From JALYXS01 sp051003795 (GTDB lineage: Bacteria > Acidobacteriota > Terriglobia > Bryobacterales > Bryobacteraceae), in assembly GCA_051003795.1 (NCBI GenBank), contig JBPCKZ010000162.1, forward strand, positions 1-32,611: DNA of 32,611 nt. The letters are read 5' to 3'. A program made the position numbers and the translations under genes. Shown here one piece after another: positions 24,736 through 31,664 of this stretch; within the stretch, counting starts at the first letter, position 1, and each line of letters starts with the position of its first letter. Under the pieces are notes generated by a model that was not told where the DNA came from, did no database searches, and saw only the letters and a list, made by a program, of their open reading frames with translations.

Positions 24736-25854
24736 ATGATTTCCTTCATCGTGCAACGAAGGAGCTTCCTAGCCGCTCCGCTGGCATTTCAACTCGGGGC
24801 GGCCGGTTCGGAGAGCCGCGTTTACGCCTACGGTGACGGCATCGCTCAAACTCCGGACGACTACGCGCGGTTGCTCGCGCGCCTGACGAGCACGAGCGCC
24901 ATGGCGGCCGACGATTACTCCCGGGGCGGCGTGGTGCAAGAAATCGAAGCGAAGATGGCGTCGTTGCTCGGGAAGGAAACGGCTGTGTGGCTGCCGACCG
25001 GCACGCTCGCGAATCATCTCGCCGTGCGTATGCTGGCCGGAGCGAAGCGGCGCGTGCTGGTGCAGGCCGAGAGCCACCTCTTCAACGATTGCGGCGATTG
25101 CGCTGAAACGCTGAGCGGCCTTCATTTGATCCCGCTCGCGCCCGGGCGCGCGACGTTTACGTTGGAAGATGTCGAGCGGGCCGCGAACGAATCGTCGCTC
25201 GGACGCGTTGCCACCCCAATCGGCGCCATTCAAATCGAAACGCCGGTCCGTAGGCGCCGGGGGGAACGCTTTGATTTCGGAGAAATGACTAAAATCGCGG
25301 CGTGGGCGCGGAAGCGCGGGATCGGTCTTCATCTGGATGGCGCGCGGCTGTTTGTGGAAACCGCGTATGCCGAACGCCACGCCGGCGATTACGCCAAGCT
25401 GTTCGACACGGTTTACGTCTCGCTTTACAAATACTTCAACGCCGCGAGTGGCGCCGTGCTTGCCGGCCCAAAACCGCTGCTCGCGGATTTGTACCAAACG
25501 CGCTGGATGTTTGGGGGCGGCCTTCAGCAGGTCTGGCCGTTCGCCGCCGTCGCGCTGCACTATGTCGATGGATTCGATGCGCGTTTCCGGAGCGCGGTCG
25601 ACGATTCGGAACGCGTTCTCCAGGCGCTCGGCGCGGATGCCAACTTCGAATTGGAAAGGGTTCCGAATGGCACGAATGTTTTCCGCATGCGCGTGCCGAA
25701 CGTGAACGCGCCCGTTTACCAGCAGCGTTTGGAATCGGCGGGTGTTAGCGCGCGGGATCCCGTGGGCGAGTGGTTTACGCTGCAGGTGAACGAGACGTGG
25801 ACACGGGTGCCGGCGGCCGAGATCGCCGGGCGCTTTCGGAAGGCGCTCGGTTGA
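24736..25854 (+). CDS. Threonine aldolase / beta-eliminating lyase-like PLP enzyme with a Tat-like signal
   Basis: The 372-residue protein is a fold-type I PLP enzyme of the threonine aldolase/beta-eliminating lyase group. The PLP-binding aspartate lies in LHLDGAR (Asp201), and the Schiff-base lysine in SLYKYFNAASGA is Lys232. Low-specificity threonine aldolases cleave threonine to glycine and acetaldehyde. Unusually, the N-terminus VQRRSFLAAPLAFQLGAAG looks like a twin-arginine export signal, so the enzyme may act in the periplasm or be a relative with another substrate. The ATG at 24736 has GGAG nine bases upstream. The start, and therefore the signal, deserves checking. The 3' end is duplicated downstream (26491-26609). 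Confidence 0.85.
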   Translation: MISFIVQRRSFLAAPLAFQLGAAGSESRVYAYGDGIAQTPDDYARLLARLTSTSAMAADDYSRGGVVQEIEAKMASLLGKETAVWLPTGTLANHLAVRMLAGAKRRVLVQAESHLFNDCGDCAETLSGLHLIPLAPGRATFTLEDVERAANESSLGRVATPIGAIQIETPVRRRRGERFDFGEMTKIAAWARKRGIGLHLDGARLFVETAYAERHAGDYAKLFDTVYVSLYKYFNAASGAVLAGPKPLLADLYQTRWMFGGGLQQVWPFAAVALHYVDGFDARFRSAVDDSERVLQALGADANFELERVPNGTNVFRMRVPNVNAPVYQQRLESAGVSARDPVGEWFTLQVNETWTRVPAAEIAGRFRKALG

Positions 25855-25906
25855 ACGCGTGCTTGTAAACTACGCGCGCGTAAGCCGGCCCGCGAAGTGG
25901 GCCGGA
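25819..25906. repeat. 88-bp repeat, intact copy (3' end of the aldolase gene and flank)
   Basis: This 88-bp stretch covers the last 12 codons of the aldolase-like gene and about 50 bp downstream. It recurs at 26523-26609 with one deleted base and a few substitutions. It includes the unusual run GTAAACTACGCGCGCGTAAG. The second copy overlaps the 3' end of a small minus-strand membrane protein gene. A duplication that included the convergent junction of the two genes would explain this. Confidence 0.9.
25885..25905. terminator. Perfect GC-rich stem-loop after the aldolase-like gene
   Basis: CCGGCCC (25885-25891) and GGGCCGG (25899-25905) form a perfect 7-bp stem with a 7-base loop, 31 bases after the stop codon. 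There is no T-run, so it may terminate transcription weakly, protect the mRNA end, or simply be part of the repeat. In the second copy (26588-26608) one stem base is changed. Confidence 0.35.
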
Positions 25907-26046
25907 TACCCAGCCTGGAGTGAATTCGGCTCGCATTCCTCCTTCTTCTCTGAGATAAGCCGTCATGCTTGGGAGAAGCAGGGCTGCGCGACATAATTAC
26001 CACAACGGCGTCGGATTCGAGGATACTGCGGCCGCCAGCCTTTCCG

Positions 26047-26253
26047 CTAGATGCGCATTTTTCCGAAAGGAGAGCAGACGGAGCGGGCGCTATTCTTGTC
26101 AGCTTTCGACAATTGCGTTTCCCATCGTTGCGGCTGGGACGAGGATTCCAGGTGGACCGGAGCCGCCGCGCATTCTTTCCACGTCGATGAAATTCTGCCC
26201 TGGGTGTCGGCCGACCACGTCATCTGCAGCCCTCGCATGCGTTGTGCGCCCAT
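26047..26253 (-). CDS. Small hypothetical protein
   Basis: A 68-residue frame starts with ATG at 26253, preceded by AGAGGA about nine bases upstream, which is the main support. The product contains LQMTWSADTQGRISSTWKEC and has a polar C-terminus. I recognise no family and no localisation signal. Longer starts at 26271 (ATG) or 26319 (GTG) are possible. It lies in a region (25907-26572) of duplicated and degenerate sequence, so it could be a remnant or a chance frame. The part from 25907 to 26046 shows nothing else I can interpret. Confidence 0.3.
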   Translation of the reverse strand: MGAQRMRGLQMTWSADTQGRISSTWKECAAAPVHLESSSQPQRWETQLSKADKNSARSVCSPFGKMRI

Positions 26254-26324
26254 GTTCAAAATTCCTCTCATTATCGATTGTCTCAATTCGAAAAGAGGAT
26301 TAGCAAGGCTGCTCGTCACGGGTT

Positions 26325-26486
26325 TTATTTCGGAAAGTGTTTCATCAAATCGTCGAATTCCTTCATCCTCTCTTCAAACCAGTGCCGCTCTTCCGCCGGC
26401 ATGGCGGTGCGCAGGCGCGGCAAATTGGCCAGAATGGTATCGAAGGCCAATCCCGCTCCCGCAAGGGCGCGCTCTGCGTGCGGCAA
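26325..26486 (-). pseudogene. Probable C-terminal remnant of an unidentified gene
   Basis: On the minus strand, a frame of 53 codons from a TTG reads as a protein-like sequence with DTILANLPRLRTAMPAEER and a helical end EERMKEFDDLMKHFPK before TAA. No Shine-Dalgarno precedes the TTG. Upstream on the same strand, the frame runs straight into antisense of the truncated aldolase fragment (26491-26609). The simplest reading is that the original 5' part was replaced during the local duplication. The gene's identity is unknown. Confidence 0.35.
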
Positions 26487-26490
26487 ATCG

Positions 26491-26609
26491 ATGGCGCGCG
26501 GCTGTTTGTGGAAACAGCGGCGGAGATCGCCGGGCGATTTCGGAAGGCGCTCGTTGAGCGCGTGCTTGTAAACTACGCGCGCGTAAGCCGGCGCGCGAAG
26601 TGGGCCGGA
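26491..26609 (+). pseudogene. Internally deleted duplicate of the aldolase-like gene 3' part
   Basis: Bases 26491-26515 are identical to 25337-25361 (codons for the DGARLFVET segment around the PLP aspartate). They are followed at once by a near-copy of 25811-25906 (codons AAEIAGRFRKAL and the downstream flank). The duplicate therefore joins residues around 201-210 directly to residues around 360-371, in frame, with about 450 bp missing. The lysine that binds PLP is lost, so this is a non-functional fragment. It has no start codon or ribosome-binding site of its own. Confidence 0.8.
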
Positions 26610-26773
26610 AGCGTGATAATCGCCCAGATCAGTTCAAGGACGCCTTCAACCGCGATTCCAACGATCCGGAACGGCAGCAACACGAGCCACACAAGCGGAT
26701 AGAGAATTAGCGCGAGCAGCGCCAGCGGCCAACAAAGAATCAGCAGGATGAGCCAGAGGAGAAACTTGATCAT
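26573..26773 (-). CDS. Small hydrophobic membrane protein (66 residues)
   Basis: The product begins MIKFLLWLILLILCWPLALL. It is almost entirely hydrophobic, with two predicted transmembrane helices (about 3-24 and 26-45) and a basic C-terminal end (HFARRLTRA). The topology suggests a small inner-membrane protein; no family name can be given. The start ATG at 26773 has only a weak GAGAAG upstream. Its last 12 codons overlap the second copy of the 88-bp repeat, which implies that the original neighbour of this gene was the convergent aldolase-like gene. Confidence 0.6.
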   Translation of the reverse strand: MIKFLLWLILLILCWPLALLALILYPLVWLVLLPFRIVGIAVEGVLELIWAIITLPAHFARRLTRA

Positions 26774-26834
26774 GAAAAATCGCTTCTCAAGCTACATACG
26801 CTTTCGCCGTGATTGGAGTTCGCGGAAAATGAAT

Positions 26835-27152
26835 TTATGGCTTCCAATCTTCGGCACCCGCCGGAGTGACTTCGGGACGGTTCTCAGGCGCGACCGCGAA
26901 TCGGAAGGATTGAGTCTCATTCGATGGTTTTAATTCAACTTTCGAAATCCCGCGCGAAGAGAGCCAGAGCGGAAACTCCACTTCGGCCGAACAGGCGCGC
27001 CGCAGCCATTTAAGCGGCTTCCTCGCTTGCCGTGCCGCTTTGGGTCGGGAAGCCGCGCCCCTGCCGTAATCGACGGAGCTCGTTTTGGTTTCGGCGGACA
27101 TTGCCGCCACTGAAAGAGTTCCGGCATAAATTATTTTCAATAAGACCCGCAT
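26835..27152 (-). CDS. Hypothetical exported protein
   Basis: From the ATG at 27152 the product has 105 residues. It has a possible signal peptide (MRVLLKIIYAGTLSVAAMSA), a basic middle (RPKAARQARKPLKWLRR) and a polar end containing VEFPLWLSSRGISKVELK. I recognise no family. There is no strong Shine-Dalgarno, and a start 14 codons upstream (27194) is possible. The gene precedes the small membrane protein on the same strand by 61 bases and is divergent from the lysine operon. It may not be real. Confidence 0.4.
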   Translation of the reverse strand: MRVLLKIIYAGTLSVAAMSAETKTSSVDYGRGAASRPKAARQARKPLKWLRRACSAEVEFPLWLSSRGISKVELKPSNETQSFRFAVAPENRPEVTPAGAEDWKP

Positions 27153-27217
27153 ATCCGTGCTTACGAGATGAGCCGGGATGCTTGAGAGATGCACGACTTT
27201 CCGCGTGACATTCCGAT

Positions 27218-27247
27218 TTGACTCCCCCCGTCTCGCTCCGCTAACCT
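27218..27247 (+). promoter_or_regulatory. Sigma-70-type promoter of the lysine operon
   Basis: TTGACT at 27218-27223 matches five of six bases of the -35 consensus. After 17-18 bases, CTAACC/TAACCT (27241-27247) is a weak -10 candidate. The predicted start near 27252 coincides with the first base of the riboswitch P1 stem, which makes the assignment consistent despite the poor -10 box. Confidence 0.5.
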
Positions 27248-27251
27248 AAAA

Positions 27252-27433
27252 CTTCTGGTAGAGGTGCGGTGGCCATTAGTAGCGGGCGAGCGGTTCCGGA
27301 TGCGCTTCGGATCGCCTGGATCGAAAGGGGCCTGACGCCGAAACCGCCGCGGAGGCTCATTCCGCGCTGGTTGGGGGAGCGGGTTAAGACCTGCCCACTG
27401 TCACCCGTTTTCGGGTGGAGCGCTATCGGGAAG
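27252..27433 (+). promoter_or_regulatory. Lysine riboswitch (L-box)
   Basis: The segment carries the L-box core elements in order: AGAGGTGCG (27260-27268), AGTA (27278-27281), GAAAGGGG (27323-27330), ACGCCGAAA (27335-27343), GCTGG (27366-27370) and CTGTCA (27398-27403). A P5 hairpin follows, CACCCG-TTTT-CGGGTG (27402-27417). The closing P1 helix pairs CTTCTGGTAG (27252-27261) with CTATCGGGAAG (27423-27433), with one bulged G. These elements correspond to the lysC riboswitches of E. coli and B. subtilis. It should bind lysine and repress the dapE-asd-lysC-dapB-dapA operon. No intrinsic terminator is visible in 27434-27498, so control may be at translation of the first gene or Rho-dependent. 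Confidence 0.9.
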
Positions 27434-27498
27434 TGGACGCACGCCCGCCGTTTAATCCCTTCTCATACGCCATCTCCAGGCATTTAGAGCATCGCCTA

Positions 27499-28518
27499 AT
27501 GAATGTCTTTGAACTAACCCGGGCACTGGTCGATATCGATTCCGTTACGCCGAACGAAGAGCGCATCGGACTGTATCTATACGACTGTCTCAATCTCCTG
27601 ACGGACCGGTACCAAGGCGTAATCGAGCGCATGGAAGTCGAACCCGGCCGCTTCAATGTGTTCGCGCGATTCGGGTACCGGCCTATCGTCACTCTTTCGA
27701 CGCACATGGATACGGTTCCGCCGTTTTTTCCGTCGCGCGAAGACGACGAGCGCATTTGGGGCCGCGGGGCATGCGATACCAAGGGCATCATCGCATCCAT
27801 GATCCTCGCGGCGGAATCGTTGCTCGCAAACAATGAGCGCGAGTTCGGCCTGTTGTTCGTCGTGGGCGAGGAACGCAACAGCGCGGGCGCATATCACGCT
27901 TCGAAAAATCCGCGCGCCTCGCAATTTTTGATCAACGGCGAACCCACCGGAAACAGGCTGGCGGTTGGATCGAAAGGAGCGCTCCGATATGAGATCGTGG
28001 CGCGCGGCAAGGCGGCGCACTCGGCTTACCCTGAATTGGGCGATTCGGCCATAAACAAGTTGATCGATGCGTTGATGCGCGTCCGTAAGGTGGAACTGCC
28101 CGTCGATGAAGTGCTGGGCGCGAGCACGCTCAATATCGGCGTGATTTCGGGCGGCTGCGCTCCCAACGTGATTGCCGACGAGGCGCGCGCGGAAATCATG
28201 ATCCGTCTGGTCGGCGATTCGGCCTTGACGCGGGAATCTTTGCAGAAAGCGGTCGCGGGAGGCGGAAATGAAGCGGAGTTGCGCGAGGTGCTCGAGATTC
28301 CGGCGCTGCGTCTCGGCAGCTTGCCTGGAATTGAAACCACGGTGGTCGCTTACACCACCGATATTCCGGCCTTTGGCGGCATGTGGGGCACGCCCTATTT
28401 ACTCGGGCCGGGTACGATTCACGTGGCGCACACGCTCGAAGAAAACGTTCCCAAAGCGGAGCTTGTGGAAGCCGTGCAAATTTACCAAAACATGATCAGG
28501 TACTTGAAAAATGGATAA
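27499..28518 (+). CDS. M20-family metallohydrolase, probable DapE-type deacylase
   Basis: The 339-residue product is a di-zinc M20 peptidase-family enzyme. HMDTVP (69-74), the bridging aspartate in GRGACDTKG (Asp93) and the glutamate pair in VGEERNSAG (124-125) are present. A dimerisation domain follows (SKGALRYEIVARGKAAHSAYP). Such enzymes include succinyl-diaminopimelate desuccinylase (DapE), ArgE and LysK. The lysine riboswitch and the DAP pathway genes downstream favour N-acyl-diaminopimelate deacylase; the acyl group cannot be told from sequence. The ATG at 27499 was chosen because a longer GTG start (27415) would translate part of the riboswitch. The stop overlaps asd by eight bases. 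Confidence 0.85.
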   Translation: MNVFELTRALVDIDSVTPNEERIGLYLYDCLNLLTDRYQGVIERMEVEPGRFNVFARFGYRPIVTLSTHMDTVPPFFPSREDDERIWGRGACDTKGIIASMILAAESLLANNEREFGLLFVVGEERNSAGAYHASKNPRASQFLINGEPTGNRLAVGSKGALRYEIVARGKAAHSAYPELGDSAINKLIDALMRVRKVELPVDEVLGASTLNIGVISGGCAPNVIADEARAEIMIRLVGDSALTRESLQKAVAGGGNEAELREVLEIPALRLGSLPGIETTVVAYTTDIPAFGGMWGTPYLLGPGTIHVAHTLEENVPKAELVEAVQIYQNMIRYLKNG

Positions 28519-29560
28519 TCGAATCGAAGTCGGCGTTCTCGGCGCCACCGGAATGGTGGGCCAGCATTTCATCAAATTTCTTGAGAACCATCCGTGGTTT
28601 CGTCTCGCGTGGCTGGGCGCAAGCGAGCGTTCGGCCGGAAAGAAGTATGGCGATGTCGCGATCTGGCACCTGGGCGGCGTGACGCCTCCGGAAATCGCGG
28701 ATCTTGTGGTGCGGGAATCGAAACCGGATCGCGCGCCGCGGCTGATTTTTTCGGCCATGGACGCTTCCGTCGCGACGGAGATCGAACGCGCGTTCGCGCA
28801 GGCGGGCCACGTGATTGTTTCCAATTCGCGTAATCACCGCATGGAACGCGATGTGCCGCTGCTGGTGCCGGAAGTGAACGCCGATCATCTCGGCCTGATT
28901 CCCGCCCAGCGGCGGGAGCGCGGGTGGAAGGGCCAGATCGTCACGAACCCGAACTGTTCGACGGTGGTTCTGACGATGGCGCTCGCGCCGCTGAAGCCGT
29001 TCGGGATCGCCAGGGTGATCGCGACCACCATGCAGGCCATCTCGGGCGCGGGATATCCGGGGGTGCCGTCGGTCGATATCAACGCGAATGTGGTTCCTTA
29101 CATCGGCGGCGAAGAAGAGAAGATGCAGCAGGAAACGCAGAAGATATTGGGCGATTTTCAGGGCGACCACATTCATCCGCTCGATGCCAAAGTGAGCGCG
29201 CATTGCAATCGCGTGCCGGTGCTCGACGGGCATACGGTTACGGTCTCGGTCGAGCTTAAGTCGAAGCCTTCGCCGGAGGACATGATCCAGGCGTTCGAGC
29301 GATTCACCGGCGCTCCGCAGAAGCGCAAGTTGCCCAGCGCGCCCGCGCAGCCGGTGATATACATGACGCAGCAGGACCGGCCGCAGCCGCGCAAAGACGT
29401 GGAGCGCGAACGCGGCATGGCGACCTTCATTGGAAGGCTGCGCGATTGCCCGGTGCTCGATTACAAATTCGTGGCGCTGGGGCATAACACGGTGCGGGGA
29501 GCAGCGGGGGCGGCCGTGCTGAATGCCGAATTGATGCATTCCGAAGGCATGCTCGATTGA
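28511..29560 (+). CDS. asd: Aspartate-semialdehyde dehydrogenase (archaeal/fungal type)
   Basis: Asd reduces aspartyl phosphate to aspartate semialdehyde with NADPH, the branch point for lysine, threonine and methionine. The 349-residue protein has the Rossmann motif GVLGATGMVGQ at 8-18, the catalytic Cys149 in TNPNCST and the segment AISGAGYPGVPSVD. The last of these and the overall sequence identify the archaeal/yeast class rather than the E. coli class. The ATG overlaps the preceding stop by eight bases. Ten bases separate it from lysC, which encodes the preceding enzyme of the pathway. Confidence 0.95.
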   Translation: MDNRIEVGVLGATGMVGQHFIKFLENHPWFRLAWLGASERSAGKKYGDVAIWHLGGVTPPEIADLVVRESKPDRAPRLIFSAMDASVATEIERAFAQAGHVIVSNSRNHRMERDVPLLVPEVNADHLGLIPAQRRERGWKGQIVTNPNCSTVVLTMALAPLKPFGIARVIATTMQAISGAGYPGVPSVDINANVVPYIGGEEEKMQQETQKILGDFQGDHIHPLDAKVSAHCNRVPVLDGHTVTVSVELKSKPSPEDMIQAFERFTGAPQKRKLPSAPAQPVIYMTQQDRPQPRKDVERERGMATFIGRLRDCPVLDYKFVALGHNTVRGAAGAAVLNAELMHSEGMLD

Positions 29561-29570
29561 GTTTTCGCGC

Positions 29571-30944
29571 GTGATAGTAATGAAATTCGGCGGTTCGTCC
29601 GTCGAATCGGCTTCGGCGATCGAACGCGTGGCCGGGATCGTGGGAGCCCGGGTGGAGCGGCGGCCCATCGTCGTCGTTTCCGCGATGGGCAAGACCACGA
29701 ATCGCCTGCTCGCGATCGCGCAGACGGCGATCTCGGGACACCGTGAGAATTACATCGCGCAAATTCACGACCTCCGCGATTATCATTCGCGCGAGGCGCG
29801 TCACGTGGTCGCGCTCGCCGAGCGCGCGGAACTCGATCGTACGCTCGACGGCTTTTTCCAGGAGCTGACCGAGCTCGTCAAAGGTCTTGCGGTGCTGGGC
29901 GAACTGACTCCGCGCTCGATCGATGCCATCTCAAGCTATGGCGAACGCCTTTCGAGCTACATCGTTACGCTCGCTTTCAGGCACTTCGGCATGCCCTCCG
30001 TGCATGTGGACGCGCGCAAAGTGATCGTCACCGACCGGCGTCACACCCAAGCCGCGCCGATTTTGCACGAAACTTACGCGCGGCTCGCGGTCCTGCTGCC
30101 GCCGCTTGCGGCGGATAACATTGTGGTGATGGGCGGATTCATTGGCGCGACGGAAGACGGCGTGACGACCACGCTGGGGCGGGGCGGCTCGGACTTCACG
30201 GCATCGATCGTGGGCGCGGGAGTAAGCGCGGAGGAGATTCAGATTTGGACCGACGTCGACGGCATGCTGACGGCGGACCCAACGCTGCTGCCGGGCGCGC
30301 ATCGCGTCAAGAACATATCGTTCGCGGAGGCCGCCGAGCTCGCGTATTTCGGGGCGAAAGTTCTGCATCCCGCGACGGTCGTTCCTGCGGTCGAGAAGAA
30401 TATTCCGGTGCTGATTCTGAATTCGCGACGTCCCGAAGTGCCGGGGACGCGCATCGTCGGGGAGGCGGTTCACTGCACCAACGTCGTGAAATCGATCGCC
30501 TGCAAGCGGCGGATTACGCTGGTTAACGTCCACTCGACCCGCATGTTGATGGTGTACGGTTTTTTGAAGAAGATATTCGAAATTTTCGACCGGTACGAAA
30601 CGGCGGTCGATATGGTGGCGACTTCGGAGGTTAGCGTTTCGCTTACGATCGACAGTTCCGCGCATCTACCTAGAATTTGCGAGGAACTGGCGCAGTTTTC
30701 GGAAGTGGCGATTGAAGAGAATCAGGCGATCGTTTGTTTGGTGGGAGAGAATATCCGCCACACGCCCAAGGTGGCTCTGCGGGTGTTCCGCGCGCTGGAC
30801 TCGGTGAATGTGCGCATGATTTCGCAAGGGGCATCGCTGCTGAATTTGAGCTTTGTGGTGGCGGAGGCGGATTTGCGGACAGCGGTGGAGGCGTTGCATG
30901 GCGAATTTTTCTCCGAACTCGACCCGGAGGTCTTCGATGTCTGA
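29571..30944 (+). CDS. lysC: Aspartate kinase (monofunctional)
   Basis: Aspartokinase phosphorylates aspartate, the committed step of the aspartate pathway. The 457-residue enzyme begins at a GTG (MIVMKFGGSSVESA, with KFGGSSV as the family signature). It contains SSYGERLSS, TTTLGRGGSDFTAS and DVDGMLTADP in the kinase domain. Two ACT domains follow from about residue 300 (SIACKRRITLVNVHSTRML and the IVCLVGENIRHTPKVALRVF region), the usual site of lysine feedback inhibition. No homoserine dehydrogenase domain is fused. No good Shine-Dalgarno precedes the GTG, so coupling with asd is likely. Confidence 0.95.
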   Translation: MIVMKFGGSSVESASAIERVAGIVGARVERRPIVVVSAMGKTTNRLLAIAQTAISGHRENYIAQIHDLRDYHSREARHVVALAERAELDRTLDGFFQELTELVKGLAVLGELTPRSIDAISSYGERLSSYIVTLAFRHFGMPSVHVDARKVIVTDRRHTQAAPILHETYARLAVLLPPLAADNIVVMGGFIGATEDGVTTTLGRGGSDFTASIVGAGVSAEEIQIWTDVDGMLTADPTLLPGAHRVKNISFAEAAELAYFGAKVLHPATVVPAVEKNIPVLILNSRRPEVPGTRIVGEAVHCTNVVKSIACKRRITLVNVHSTRMLMVYGFLKKIFEIFDRYETAVDMVATSEVSVSLTIDSSAHLPRICEELAQFSEVAIEENQAIVCLVGENIRHTPKVALRVFRALDSVNVRMISQGASLLNLSFVVAEADLRTAVEALHGEFFSELDPEVFDV

Positions 30945-30962
30945 TCCTGTGGCCACAATGCC

Positions 30963-31664
30963 ATGAACAGACTCGCTATCGTCGGTTACGGGAAAATGGG
31001 GCGGCGCATCGAAGAGCTCGCGCCCGCGCACGGCTTCACGGTCGCCGTAAAGCTCGATGAGCACAACAACGCCAACTTCGAAGGCATCACGCGCGAAGCT
31101 TTCCGCGATATCGATGTCGCCATCGACTTCTCCGTTCCCTCGGCGGTCGTCGAAAACGTCGAGCGGATCGCCGATCTCGGCGTGAGCGTCGTCATCGGCA
31201 CCACCGGCTGGCTCGAGCAACTGCACTACATCAAAAATATCGTCGAGCGGAGCGGAATCGGGCTGGTCTGGAGCCCTAACTATTCCGTCGGAGTGAATGC
31301 ATTCTTCCGTCTTGTGTCCGAAGCGGCGCGCCTGCTCGCGCTAGAAACCGAGTACGAAAGTTGGGCCTACGAAGTGCATCATTCCGCGAAAAAGGACGCG
31401 CCGTCGGGCACCTTGTTGAAGCTGATCGAGGACATGAGGAGGGCGGGATACGCGCGGGCGATCGACGTGGCCTCGAATCGCGCGGGGGCGCATCCCGGCA
31501 CGCACGAGATCGGATTCGACTCTATTTTCGATACCATAACGCTGCGGCATACCGCGCGAAGCCGCGATGGCTTCGCGCACGGCGCGCTGAAGGCGGCGCA
31601 ATGGGTGGCCGGCAAAAAAGGGTTTTATGAATTCGGGGAAATTCTGTTCAGTGAAATAACATGA
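30963..31664 (+). CDS. dapB: 4-hydroxy-tetrahydrodipicolinate reductase
   Basis: DapB reduces hydroxy-tetrahydrodipicolinate to tetrahydrodipicolinate with NAD(P)H. The 233-residue enzyme has an N-terminal nucleotide motif (VGYGKMGRRI) and the catalytic EVHHSAKKDAPSGT at 137-150, with His139-His140 and the Lys143/144 region. AGAHPGTHEIGFDS follows. It is somewhat shorter than the E. coli enzyme (about 273 residues), as in several other phyla. The stop overlaps the dapA ATG by four bases (ATGA). It is 18 bases after lysC. Confidence 0.95.
   Translation: MNRLAIVGYGKMGRRIEELAPAHGFTVAVKLDEHNNANFEGITREAFRDIDVAIDFSVPSAVVENVERIADLGVSVVIGTTGWLEQLHYIKNIVERSGIGLVWSPNYSVGVNAFFRLVSEAARLLALETEYESWAYEVHHSAKKDAPSGTLLKLIEDMRRAGYARAIDVASNRAGAHPGTHEIGFDSIFDTITLRHTARSRDGFAHGALKAAQWVAGKKGFYEFGEILFSEIT

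Noticed and set aside
27415..27498. 28-residue N-terminal extension of the DapE-like protein from a GTG
   Set aside because: This segment contains the P1 strand and end of the lysine riboswitch; the ATG at 27499 is a better start.
27434..27498. Terminator or antiterminator of the lysine riboswitch
   Set aside because: I found no stem followed by a T-run and no clear alternative pairing with the P1 strand; the expression platform remains undefined.
28496..29698. 400-codon minus-strand frame antisense to asd
   Set aside because: It is a shadow frame of asd and the lysC start, with antisense-type composition and no motif.
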